64,000 nucleotides of DNA from Antitrichia curtipendula (GCA_951230915.1 OX579634.1:12736725-12800724); one strand, 5' to 3'; shown: positions 11,886 to 21,296, counted from the first letter of the stretch. Notes: generated by a model not told the origin, from the letters alone. A program made the numbers and translations.

Positions 11886-13914
11886 GGTCATCTGTGAGGT
11901 TAGCATAAATCGAGTCGAAAGTTTCATGGAGTTGAAGATCCACTACCTGTGGGTGTCGCAGGGATTGGTCATCTGTGATGAGGCAGTTGGGTGATGCTTG
12001 CCCTTCGTCTAGGGCAATCTCGCGCAGGATCAATCGCATGATGGTGTCGGCCTGTTGTTCAGCGGCTACACGTCTTATGGCTGTGGTCCTCGGGCTGACA
12101 CCTGTAGTCTCTTCTTGATCTTCATCAGTTTCGTTGGCGGAATCGCTGTCGGGGTAGTCCCCAATTCCTGCGCTCCACTGGTGGGATGCTTGCGCAAGGT
12201 CGATGGCGTTGTCCCGGGATGGAGCGGCCGGAGGTGCCTTCCTGGGTGGATGAGAGCTGTCAATTGTCGTGTTGGCCTGGTGCGAGCTATCTGTTGTCTG
12301 TGGAGATTGCTGTTGTGGCGCGGTGATTGACGCCACTCGCTGTCTGGGTGCTCCTAGCGTTGGGCGGCTGGCGATGTCTTGAGGGAGGAAGGTGGCACTC
12401 GGTATGAGTGCCCAAGATGGGGTATTGTCGAAGGAGCAGAATGCAGTTGTGCTCGTCCATGTCGCTTGAAAGACCTGTAGTTTGTCAGCAGCCCTTGAGC
12501 CCTTCCAAATGTTACGCCAAGAAGCGATGCCGATGTGGATGGTGGTGCGCCATGCCGCGTGCAGAGCAGCTCCGAGGTGGAAGATTTCGTTTCTCATAAC
12601 CTTGCTACATCTTTGGCACCAGATGTGCCACAAGATCAAGGAGCGCAGAATATCCCATGGGGTCTCAGAAGTGACGATGCAGGCCGCAGTGAATCTTCTC
12701 TTGATGTGGTCGTTGCTCGTCAGGGAGGCTCCTTCCAAGACATCCTCCGGCGTGAGGCGGAGAGTTGGCAGGTGATGAAGGGTCCTAAGATTGTTGTAGA
12801 GTCTCCAAGCTCGGTTGACAGAGGGGCACTCTATGAAAATATGTCGTGCTGTCTCCAATGGTGCCGTTGAGCATAGCAAGCACAAGCCATCAATCTCTAT
12901 AGTTGCTAGCCAACTTCCTATCGGTAGTCCCCTCGTATGAAGTAGCCAGAGAAAGGAGCTGACTTTACGTGGGAGCCAGGGGTGCCACATCCTTTTGTAA
13001 ATTTGTTTCCGTTCAATAAATGAGTGGCCCTGTGCTCTGAGGTGGGATTCATACCTGGTGGGTTTGATTCGGTGTTGTAGTCCGATTCTGTATCCTCTCT
13101 TGGCGGTGTAGTTAAATAGATGCGTGGCCGGAAGATGATCCATTGCTCTCCAGTGCCATTCTCCGGGATTCCACTCCATGTCGGTGATGCGGCAGTTGTC
13201 CTGCATCCAGATTGTTGTGTTCGGTTGGAGTGGGTGTCTTGGGTTGAATTCTAGGGTTTGGGATCGCTGCATTTGTTGTACTCTGATTGGGTGAGTCTGG
13301 GTGGAGGAAATGACAACTGGTTCTCCGCGTTGCTTCGTGAGTTCTTGTGTGTTCGTGCTGGGGGTGTATCTGTCTGCTGTCAGTTCGCCCTGGTGCTCCC
13401 GTATGATGTGGTAGATTGTCTGGGGGCGGCCTTCGGCTTCGGGGGTGATCCAATGGCGTGTCCACGGCGGCTGGGCCCTATCCGGAGTCATGGGGATGCC
13501 TGCTATGACTTGGTCCCGCATTTCATTTGCTTTTTTGGATCGGGTGATGCGCAGCAGGTCCAGGGCTGATCGCCAGCTGTTGTCGTTAGTGTTCCAAACA
13601 TGTTCAATGAGTTGCAGTCCTTTGCTTGCCCAGTTTGAGAAGCGGTTGCCTGGTTCTAGCCCGAGAGGCACTCCATTTTCCCCTGTGATCCATGGGTTTC
13701 CGCATATAGGTTGGCGAAGAATTTCTTGTGACGTTATCGGTTCCGCTTGGGTGATTCCTGTTCTGGTAGCGCACCATGCTTTCCATACCGCGCCCCATAG
13801 CGTGGAGCCGGTTTTCTTGATCTTGGTAAGTGTCATGAACCAGTGGCGACTCGGCGGCCATTGAGGATTGCCGGTTGGCTGAAGGGAGCAGATTCTGTGT
13901 TGGAGGAGAATTCG
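11860..13914 (-). pseudogene. LINE ORF2, C-terminal half downstream of the TAG
   Basis: It is in the same frame as the upstream half. The first residues (RILLQHR) align with the sequence after the Trp codon in the older LINE copy. It contains a zf-RVT-type module near 12830-12950 (HTRGLPIGSW, then CLLCSTAPLETARHIFIEC, a C-x2-C...H-x4-C pattern), then a Ser/Thr/Gln-rich, probably disordered tail. The last few codons (SFGVKIL) and the stop are not LINE sequence. They lie in the flanking repeat unit, because the older copy ends with IVDE and a stop at the matching point. Without readthrough of the TAG this part would not be made. Confidence 0.8.
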
Positions 13915-16680
13915 CTATGCTTCAGATCCTGGTTGAAGTCCTCTCACCATGAACTTTGTTAGAAGGGCTTGAGTCTGTGCCAGTGGATCTATAATTTGTA
14001 TTCCGCCTTGGGTGAAGGGTGCCACCGCTGCATCCCATGCTACTCTAGCTTGTGTTTTTCCTTCCTTCCTTCCTGACCACAGGTAGTCCCGGACTAGCCC
14101 TTGGGCTATCTTGAGCGTTTTGAGGCCCAGATCGGCAGTCGATGCTAAGTACCAGAGGGAAGCTAGAATGACTTGATTAGCGACTAAGAGTCGGCCTGCC
14201 TGTGATAGCGTTCTTGAGCTCCAGTAGATTAGTGCGTTCCTGATTGTCGTGAGTACTTTCTCGTTCCGAACGTTTTGGGGTATCCTGAATCCGAGCGGAA
14301 TCCCTAGGTAGCGGCAGCTTTCTCCAGTCTGTAACCATTTAGCTCCTAAGGACTCGCCCCAGCTCCAGTCTCTAGTCTTTAATGATGCCCAGATGAGGTG
14401 TGTCTTGGTCCAGTTAATTTTGCTTCCTGATGCCGCGCAGTAGAGCTGAAGAACTTTCATGGCTTTGTCCAAATTCTCCTTGGTGCCTTGGAGTGCGAGC
14501 AATGTATCATCCGCGAACAACATTTCCATGTTGATTTTGCCGTTAGGTACTATGAGTCCCTGCACACCATGGATTGGATCCTGTAGCATATAGCCGAGTA
14601 CATCTGGTACTAGGAGGTAAAGATACGGTGCAAGCGGGCATCCCTGCCTTACAGCGCAACCGAGGGTGAAAGCGGGGCTACTCTCTCCGTTTACTTGGAC
14701 AACTGATTGTGCGCCTTGGTACAAAGCCGCGGTCCATTGGATGAAGACATCATCAAAGCCCATTTTACTCATAACTGCCTGTAAGAAGGTCCAATTGACC
14801 CTGTCGAAGGCCTTCTCAAAGTCTAATAACATGAGTACCAAATCCTGTTGGGATTCGACCGCCCATTCTATGGATTCCTCCACAGCGAAGATGTTGTCCA
14901 GTATGCTTCTACCGGGAACGAAACCGGTCTGTGAGGGGCGGATGATGGAAGGAAGTATCGATTTTAATGTTGAAGCCAAGAGTTTGGCTTGAATCTTGTA
15001 GGCGGAGTTGAGCAACGTGATCGGCCGGTAGTTGGAGATGTTTTGATGATTCCCAGGTTTTGGGATGAGAATGATCTTCCCCTTTTTGATGCTCGGGTCC
15101 AGTTGCCCTGTTGACCTGATTTCCTTTGCCAGTTCAGTGAGCGCGGCGCTGGTAAGGTCGGAGAGTTCGTGGAAGAATTCCGTGGGTAGGTGGTCCTCCC
15201 CTGGAGACTTGTGTGTTGGCAGGTCGTCAATGGCGCTCTTGATTTCCTCTATCGTGATGTCTGCTGTTAGTTTCTGGTTTTGCTCCGCTGTGATGAGTTT
15301 GGGGACGCTGGTGAGGCAATGAGCTCGGGAGATGCTGTTCGCGTCCACTTCCTCGTCCTGAGCGTAGAGCTTGGTGTAGTATTCCATTACCGCTTTTCGA
15401 ATCTCTCCAGGGTCTGTGAGAATCGAGTCCTCCTGCCTGATCTCCTTGATGTAGTTCTTTGGTCGGTGTCTTGAATGGAATTCGAAGAATTCCCTGGAGC
15501 AGGTGTCCCCAACGGAGTTCCACTTTAGGTCCATTTCCGTTTTCCATTTATCCATTCTGTTCATGCGCAGTTGATGAAGGGTTTGTTGGGCGAGGTTGAG
15601 ATTGCTACGGGCTTGGTCATCGTCCCAATTGGCGTGGATTGCCTCTTCAGCTGCTTCGAGGGCTTGAAACTGTTCCTTGTAAGTGGCCTTGCGTTCCGCC
15701 TTGTCTCTTCGCTTGAGCTTGTCGCTACATTTTAGCGTGTTCTGTATGGCGCCGTTTATCCTGTTGGACCAGCTGTCTGAAGTGTGAGCGTTGAGTCCGT
15801 CCTTCCAGGCTTCCTTGAGGTGTGAGTGACCTTCCTGCGTGTTAAGAAGCGGAGTGTGGAAGGGCGGCTTTGAGTGAGGTCGGCGTATCACCTGGTGTAT
15901 TTGACAGAAGACGGAGGCATGATCGGATATACCAATGAGGGTGGGCCAGGCTCCAGTTTTCCCACCGAGTTCCATTAACCCTGGTGTGGCATAAAATCTG
16001 TCTATTTTGGAAAAAATAGGGCGTCCTCCGTGTTGCCCTTGCCAAGTGAAGTGCTTGGAATTCGCCTTTGTGAAGTCATCGGAGCTGTGGATGTCTCGAA
16101 TGCCTTGTGTCAGCAGCATCTCGCTCCAGGCCGCTTTCTCTGTGCGTGTCATCGCAGTACCCGTAAATTCGGTGGAGCGGTCCGAGGCTTCCTCTACAAC
16201 GTTCCAGTCGCCCCCCCAGAGCCAGTGTGCTTGAGGTAAGTCTTTATTGGTGAGGGTTTCCCACATTCTTGTTCGGGCATGGGGCTGATTGTAACCATAA
16301 AGGTTGATGATTCCCACAGTGACGGATGGGGAGAATTTGAAGACAATGTATTGCACTCTGCTGCTTATAAGTACCCCGTGGTCTGAAATAAAAGGGACGA
16401 GGCGTTGGGCGATTAGTATACCTGTTCCCCCGGTGTATTTGCCCGTTGACGCCGAGTATCTGGATTCGTTCCAGAATTCTCTTCTTCCTTTCATACGAAG
16501 TTGCGATGTGTTGGACGCGCAATCCCGGGCCCCCATATGGATTTCCTGCAGTAGTATGACCTCTGGTGTGGGATCTGCGTTTTTGATGAAGTTTCGAATG
16601 TCGCACCTCTTTCTGGCTCCTTGCTTTCCTTGCCCAAGGCTGCGCACATTGTACGTGACGCATGTGAGTGGCGCCTTCAT
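13915..16680 (-). CDS. LINE ORF2, endonuclease-reverse transcriptase half (921 codons)
   Basis: It starts at the ATG at 16680, the A of which begins an ATGA overlapping the ORF1 stop. Residues about 1-255 form an AP-type endonuclease: ILLQEIH near 45, GGDWN near 156, and ISDHASV near 250. Residues about 480-760 are reverse transcriptase: NYRPITLLN near 550, LDFEKAFDRVNW near 620, VRQGCPLAPYLY, and the catalytic FADD near 720. After RT come a SGSKINWTKT block and a WSSRTLSQAGRLLVAN region typical of plant LINEs. It ends at TAG (13915-13917), but the same frame stays open for another 685 codons. The relative at 39.0 kb has TGG (Trp) here, so the stop is a recent G-to-A change. The product could still be an EN-RT protein without the zinc-finger tail. 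Confidence 0.85.
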   Translation of the reverse strand: MKAPLTCVTYNVRSLGQGKQGARKRCDIRNFIKNADPTPEVILLQEIHMGARDCASNTSQLRMKGRREFWNESRYSASTGKYTGGTGILIAQRLVPFISDHGVLISSRVQYIVFKFSPSVTVGIINLYGYNQPHARTRMWETLTNKDLPQAHWLWGGDWNVVEEASDRSTEFTGTAMTRTEKAAWSEMLLTQGIRDIHSSDDFTKANSKHFTWQGQHGGRPIFSKIDRFYATPGLMELGGKTGAWPTLIGISDHASVFCQIHQVIRRPHSKPPFHTPLLNTQEGHSHLKEAWKDGLNAHTSDSWSNRINGAIQNTLKCSDKLKRRDKAERKATYKEQFQALEAAEEAIHANWDDDQARSNLNLAQQTLHQLRMNRMDKWKTEMDLKWNSVGDTCSREFFEFHSRHRPKNYIKEIRQEDSILTDPGEIRKAVMEYYTKLYAQDEEVDANSISRAHCLTSVPKLITAEQNQKLTADITIEEIKSAIDDLPTHKSPGEDHLPTEFFHELSDLTSAALTELAKEIRSTGQLDPSIKKGKIILIPKPGNHQNISNYRPITLLNSAYKIQAKLLASTLKSILPSIIRPSQTGFVPGRSILDNIFAVEESIEWAVESQQDLVLMLLDFEKAFDRVNWTFLQAVMSKMGFDDVFIQWTAALYQGAQSVVQVNGESSPAFTLGCAVRQGCPLAPYLYLLVPDVLGYMLQDPIHGVQGLIVPNGKINMEMLFADDTLLALQGTKENLDKAMKVLQLYCAASGSKINWTKTHLIWASLKTRDWSWGESLGAKWLQTGESCRYLGIPLGFRIPQNVRNEKVLTTIRNALIYWSSRTLSQAGRLLVANQVILASLWYLASTADLGLKTLKIAQGLVRDYLWSGRKEGKTQARVAWDAAVAPFTQGGIQIIDPLAQTQALLTKFMVRGLQPGSEA

Positions 16681-17260
16681 GACTCAAAGTTGAGTGTGTC
16701 GTGGAGCTGGCCTTGCGCTAGCTCTTTCCCTTGGACCTGTGCTTGCTCCATTCTTGTGGTGATCTCCATGTGTAGTGGGATGGTGAGGCTCTTGGATTTC
16801 TTATTTGGTTGTTTGCTGGGTGAAGCTGTCGGCTCCAGTATCCCTGTCTGCAGCAGATCCCTTTTGAATGACTCCGCGATTTCATAGTGGTAGAAAGCTC
16901 CAGCGGCTGTGTGCTCTGTCATTCGTTCGAGGATGTCTGGCAATCGCAACCACGAGTAGTTGGTTGGTCGCTGAACTCGGATGTCGTCCTGCTGTATTTC
17001 AACATAGGGGAACATTATGCAGTTGGATTGTTCGATATGCCACGTATAGAACCAAGTGGCGTTTTCCCATCGACGGAGAGGACTGTATTTCGTCTCGTGT
17101 AACATGACTGTTCGTAACGCCTCCGCCGTTTGATCTAAGATGTGGTCTTGCGTCTGTGTCGTTGTCCATGAGTCGATAGTGTTGTCATGGGTGATGGGAT
17201 GTATGCGAATTGCTCTCCTTTGCCTGGTAGCCACATCCCCGAGGTAGAAGGTGTTGAAGC
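16677..17260 (-). pseudogene. LINE ORF1, C-terminal segment
   Basis: This segment is the distal part of ORF1 after the hAT-like insertion. From the junction it reads FNTFYLGDVATRQRRAI and runs to LHDTLNFES with TGA at 16679-16677. The same region in the older LINE reads YYLANVATAKR and ends LNFEL with TGA, so this is genuine LINE sequence. No ATG is needed at its 5' end, because it was continuous with 18549-19730 before the insertion. The stop overlaps the ORF2 start. Function by position: the C-terminal part of a nucleic-acid-binding ORF1 protein. Confidence 0.75.
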
Positions 17261-18548
17261 CAATGTCCGGGGAGTACCGGCATTTAGTTACGACCTAGCC
17301 GAAATTTTTAGAAGATTTCCGAATGACATAGAAAAGATTGGGATGAGGTACCGGCCCCCCAAATGCAAAATTCGGAAATTGACCGGCTAGAATAAAAAAC
17401 TTGCGGCAATTTGACCGGCTACCACAAAAAAATTTAGGATTTCTATCGTTTCATTATAATTTTTTTAGGCGGGCAGCCGAGGGAAGTAGGGGTAGGTCGG
17501 AATGTTTTGGAAGGGGGGGTCTGAAGTCTGAACTCTGGACTTTGGAGTAGTGGAGTTTGGGTCTTTGGGACTTGGGAGAGTTGCTTGTAGATGAATGTGT
17601 GATTGTTGAGTGTTTGAGTGTCTGTCTGTTTGAGTCTCAAAGCCGTTGGAACTTGGGAGCGATTTTAGCATCTACCTTGTCCAAGGGATCCCACCACGCA
17701 TCAGTCATCCCACCACACATCCGAAACTTGAATTCAATTTTCCACTTTCATTCGTGAAATTAGGGTTCAAAAGTTCAATGCATCGCAACCATCGGTCACT
17801 GCCTCAGTTGTAGTAAGTCTAAAATTAGGGTTCAGTGCTTTAGAGGGACCCGAGGAGGACTATGATAATATACTCCATGATGCCATACTCTTGTGGAAGA
17901 ATGAAATAAAATACAAATATCTTTATGCTAAACCGTCTACCTATTTGTCTAAGCTAGGTCCTAGCCTAAGCAATGCATCTTCCTCATTTGGAGATGTACA
18001 TCAGTAGGAGGCACAATTGTCTTAGCTTGTTATGACTTATGTGGCATTATTGTATTTCTTTTCCCATGTGATTTTGATTCTTGTGAATGTTGTTTTCATT
18101 TTTGTGAATGGTATTTTGTGGGTGGGTGGTACTAATTGTGGGCATGTCATATTAACAAGCCTCTCCAAAATGCATGGATCCTTTCTTGGATCCATGCATT
18201 TTAGGAAGGCTACATCCTTGGCCCTAAACCGATAGGGGCAATGCCAGGTTCAAATCCTGCCAAGGATTTTGCACTATGTAAATGAACCCCTCTCAAAGCA
18301 AAATAAAACAACTTAAGGAAAATAACAAAAAAAATATAGAACCGACTAGATTTACAAACTTAAGGAAATTTTCCAAATGAAAATAGAGTATGGCGGCAAT
18401 GCTACCGGAAGGAAAACTAAGTTGTAGGAAATGAACCGAGATTTTTTTCCGACTTTCGGCACACTTCCGGACAAATTTGAAGAAATCCGAGGCAGATGAA
18501 GATTTTTAGGAAATCTACCGATTTTCCCACAGAACTTCCTGGACTGTG
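17261..18548. mobile_element. hAT-like non-autonomous element in LINE ORF1 (1288 bp)
   Basis: Perfect 8-bp direct repeats GTTGAAGC flank it at 17253-17260 and 18549-18556. Its ends are imperfect terminal inverted repeats: CAATGTCCGGGGAGT on the left and CACAGTCCAGGAAGT as reverse complement of the right, sharing CA..GTCC.GG.AGT. Removing the element and one repeat rejoins LINE ORF1 in frame, with exactly the residue count seen in the older LINE (21 residues from RIP to VA in both). Short ACCGGC/CCGGC and CCGAAAT motifs cluster near both ends, as in hAT subterminal regions. No transposase frame is present. 8-bp duplications with CA-starting ends fit hAT. Confidence 0.85.
18167..18202. repeat. 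15-bp perfect hairpin with 6-nt loop
   Basis: The stem AAAATGCATGGATCC (18167-18181) pairs with its complement at 18188-18202, with loop TTTCTT. It lies inside the hAT-like insertion. About 40 bp further on is GGTTCAAATCC, which matches a Pol III B-box. No full tRNA fold was found. Confidence 0.75.
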
Positions 18549-19730
18549 GTTGAAGCGTCCTGTTCCCGATCTTGGGGCAGGTATCCTCCTGACGAAGATA
18601 GGCACAACTTTGCAGCTCCAGTTGATGGCGGGGTCCGGGGTCTGAATTTCGAGCGCCTGAAAGAAGGCCGTTGGTAGTGTCTGGCGTTGGTATCCGACCC
18701 CTTGCAAGGGGTGTGGGTGCTCCGCTGGTGGGTGTCGGGGCAATCTCTTGTTTCGTCTGCGGCTCTTCTGGTGTTGCCAGACATAATTGTTGACCTCATC
18801 ACTAGAGAGCAACTCCTCTTCTGGAGAGACTTCTGATATGCTCCTACTGCTGATGGGTGTCAGCGTGGAAGCTTGCCCATGGTAGTGGCTGATTCCTTCC
18901 GAGTAGTTGACGGTGTGGTAGACCTGCAGGTCTGGTAGTCCTGCTGCGTTGTGGCCTGGTGAAGGAGATCCTTGATCTGCTACATATAACTCACATCCCC
19001 TCGGCTGGCGCTGCGTCTCTGAGGGTGGGAGGGCAGATGTCGGGGGTTGTAGCTGAACTGTTTTCGCGTACGATTCTGTCCTTCCCTGTGCCAGCTTGTG
19101 TCTTTGCTCTTGTGGGATCGTCCTGACCCTTTCCTGTAAATCAGCCTCCTCCCATGGTGATTCGGCATTGGGCATCTGTGTGGGGGTCTGAGCCTTCGTG
19201 TTGATGAGTCCTGTGCGTCTTGGGATGGTTGGGAAGGCGGTTGGTGATGAGTCCGATTCTATTGGGTCGGACGTTGGCGAGTTTTGACTTGGTTCCGTTG
19301 CGGGGAGCTCTGCTCGAGCGATCCAATGTTGTGTTGGTTTACCCCCAAGTGGTTTTGTTGTCGGTCGGTGTGGGCGATCAGCCGCGTCTTCCTGGGGTCT
19401 TCGGTTGTGCTTCGAGTTCAGCGGGGCCTCTCTTTGGTGGAGGACTGTGGTGGTTCTTGCTGGCAGTGTTGATTGTGGCATTGTCTGCTCCTTGGCGGTA
19501 TGTTCGTGCCCTGATTTGGTGGAGTCTTGGTGCTCTCTTGCGCTTGGTTTGGATGCTTCTACTCTCTGGCCGGCTTTATGGTCGACTTTTGCTTGGCCCT
19601 TGTTTTGATAGGTCCATCCTTCCCTTGGGTTCTTTGGTTTGTCGCAATGTTTTGCCTGGTGTCCGAACTTCCTGCAGCGCCTGCATTGATCTGGGAGTCC
19701 GCTGAATAAAAGGCCATGCTCCGTGCAAGT
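18549..19730 (-). pseudogene. LINE ORF1, CCHC-knuckle segment, interrupted
   Basis: The frame is open from 19730 into the hAT-like insertion, where it meets a stop at 18417. A CCHC zinc knuckle, CRRCRKFGHQAKHC (C-x2-C-x4-H-x4-C), is encoded at 19685-19644. It is followed by DKPKN and a long basic, Pro/Ser/Gln-rich region, then EVNNYVWQ and CKVVPIFVRRIPAPRSG just before the insertion point. The older copy has the same order but a Tyr in place of the last Cys of its knuckle. An internal ATG lies at 19481, downstream of the knuckle. A TGA at 19733-19731 and a probable one-base shift there mark the truncated 5' end, so the DUF4283-like half is missing. Confidence 0.75.
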
Positions 19731-19838
19731 TCAGAACTTGATTCGCCGTTGCAGATCACATCACCATGTCCTCCTTGCGAACTCATCTTCTGCATGGCTT
19801 AAGGTAAGTCCGATTCCAGATTCACAGACCTTGCAACC

Positions 19839-21059
19839 ATGGCGTTGTTCGGGTTCGAAGTTCAGTCCTGGAAGGAAGGCTTGCTGCTCAGCCATGTCGT
19901 CGCAGGTCTTGCAGCTGCGTACTGCTACTATCTCGTCACGAAGCTCTCACTTGGTCTCTCCCGCTTCATCTCGTGCATTCCCGTTTTCGCCCTCTACGCG
20001 TGTCTCCCGTTCACCTTCAACCGATCGACGCACATCGTGGGCGTGGCCTCTCTGTATTGCATCCTCACCTGGATCGCCTCCTTCAAGCTCCTGCTCCTGT
20101 GCTGGGGCCATGGGCCCGGGAGTGAGTCCTCGTCCTTCCCTCGGTTCGCCGTCGTCATGGTCTACCCCGTTCACGTGAAGAGGACGGGGAAGGTCGTGAA
20201 ACGTGTGGAGTACGACCCCTTCTCCTCATGGTGGGAGTACGTTTCGAAGTCGGAGGTTTGGCACGTGCTTGTGTTTCGCTCTCTGGTAAAGCTCGTGGTG
20301 TGGGCATTGCTCTTGAATTTTCTCTCCTTTCGAGACGCGCTTCCCGGGACGATTGTCCATCTGCTCCTCTCGCTTGAGGTTTACCTCTTCGGATCGATTG
20401 TGCTGGAGCTTCTGGCCGCGGTGGCGAATGCCCTGGTCGGGGTCACGCTGGAGCCCCATTTTGATAACCCGTTCGCTGCCGAATCGCTCGAGGAGTTTTG
20501 GGGCCGTCGGTGGAATCTGCTTGTGAGTAATTGCCTCCGGGAGACGGTGTACAACCCGGTTCTCTCTCTCCTGGGAAGCTCACCCCAGGAAATTACTGGT
20601 TCGGAAAATGTAGGGTCAGCGCAACGATCGAGACGCGCGTCGTCTTCGGAATCAGTTTCCGTCGCCCAAGAGCAGGACAGACAATTCGCGAGACTCGCCT
20701 CTCCGGAAGCCAAATTCGTCGGGAAACAGAAGGGCGGCCGACGTCGCTTTGATTTGCCGAAACTGGTGGCGATGCTGGCTGCGTTTCTGGTGTCAGGCCT
20801 GTGCCACGAGATGTTGGTGTACTACTCGACCTTGGAGGTGACGTGGGAGATGATGTGTTTCTTCCTGGTGCAAGGCGTGGCTGTAGCTGTCGAAGGGGCA
20901 TGGAAGCGTTCCTTCCCTGCCACGCGACCGCCGAGAGTGGTGGCCAGGCTGGGGACGCTGGGGTTTGTGTTTTGGTGTGCGCACTGGTGGTTCTGGCCTC
21001 CGCTGGATGGCATTGCGGAGCAAGTGGACGCGGAGATGCGGAAAATCTTGCACATGTGA
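19839..21059 (+). CDS. MBOAT wax synthase-like O-acyltransferase
   Basis: A 406-residue membrane-bound O-acyltransferase of the plant wax synthase/sterol acyltransferase type. It would esterify a long-chain alcohol or sterol with an acyl-CoA in the ER membrane; which substrate cannot be told from sequence. Evidence: hydrophobic N-terminal segments (residues about 10-95), the family block FDNPFAAESLEEFWGRRWN with FWGRRWN at 220-226, and SGLCHEML with the likely catalytic His at 323, followed by further membrane segments. The family is usually about 340-360 residues. The excess lies in a Ser/Arg/Gln-rich hydrophilic insertion (about residues 247-305) between FWGRRW and the catalytic His. The start has a good context (ACCATGG). 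The gene has a single exon, as many plant wax synthases do. The truncated LINE ends about 100 bp upstream. A poly(A)-like AATAAA (21291-21296) lies inside the inverted repeat that begins 43 bp after the stop. Confidence 0.88.
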   Translation: MALFGFEVQSWKEGLLLSHVVAGLAAAYCYYLVTKLSLGLSRFISCIPVFALYACLPFTFNRSTHIVGVASLYCILTWIASFKLLLLCWGHGPGSESSSFPRFAVVMVYPVHVKRTGKVVKRVEYDPFSSWWEYVSKSEVWHVLVFRSLVKLVVWALLLNFLSFRDALPGTIVHLLLSLEVYLFGSIVLELLAAVANALVGVTLEPHFDNPFAAESLEEFWGRRWNLLVSNCLRETVYNPVLSLLGSSPQEITGSENVGSAQRSRRASSSESVSVAQEQDRQFARLASPEAKFVGKQKGGRRRFDLPKLVAMLAAFLVSGLCHEMLVYYSTLEVTWEMMCFFLVQGVAVAVEGAWKRSFPATRPPRVVARLGTLGFVFWCAHWWFWPPLDGIAEQVDAEMRKILHM

Positions 21060-21290
21060 TCGAGGGAACTGAAATGCCTGCAGTTAGAACTTAGAAGGTC
21101 TCCAGGCAGCCTCGAGTTTGAGGGAAGGGCTCCTTCCATCTGGGCCCTCCAGATGGTTGGACGGCTGAGATGGGCTCTTCGGTCTAGTACGTTTGGTTGG
21201 CTTGGTGCTCACAGCTTGTTGCCTTGGGTGAGTTCGAGATGCCCTACCATCTCATCCATTTTTGAGATGCTCTGCATGAACCATGAACTG

Positions 21291-21296
21291 AATAAA
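21291..21296 (+). promoter_or_regulatory. candidate poly(A) signal AATAAA of the MBOAT gene
   Basis: The first AATAAA after the MBOAT stop, about 230 bp downstream. It lies within the left arm of the large inverted repeat, so a transcript using it would already carry part of the arm. This is inference from position only. Confidence 0.35.

Larger units (their letters stand above)
11886..19735 (-). mobile_element. LINE retrotransposon, nearly intact, truncated at both ends
   Basis: Order on the minus strand: ORF1 (CCHC zinc knuckle and basic/Pro-rich region), then an ATGA stop/start overlap at 16677-16680, then ORF2 (AP endonuclease, reverse transcriptase, zf-RVT-type zinc finger, low-complexity tail). 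Compared with the decayed full-length relative at 33.6-41.4 kb, this copy lacks the N-terminal half of ORF1 (5' truncation near 19735) and the whole 3' UTR (3' junction at about 11886). ORF1 is interrupted by a hAT-like insertion (17261-18548), and ORF2 by a single TAG (13915-13917). Apart from these, the frames are open over nearly 5 kb, which argues for a young insertion. Its 5' end points at the MBOAT gene. Confidence 0.85.

Noticed and set aside
12055..13864. Plus-strand open frames of 90-139 codons
   Set aside because: They are shadows of the long minus-strand LINE ORF2 and have no motifs of their own.
18216..18267. tRNA gene
   Set aside because: Only a B-box-like GGTTCAAATCC and one possible stem are visible. 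The T-stem has a mismatch, and no A-box, anticodon arm or full cloverleaf could be built.
18417..18548. C-terminal 44 codons of the 354-codon minus-strand frame as part of ORF1
   Set aside because: These codons lie inside the hAT-like insertion, after the 8-bp target duplication; they are not LINE coding sequence.
20226..20901. Minus-strand frames antisense to the MBOAT gene
   Set aside because: GC-rich coding sequence produces long antisense frames by chance; no motifs are present.
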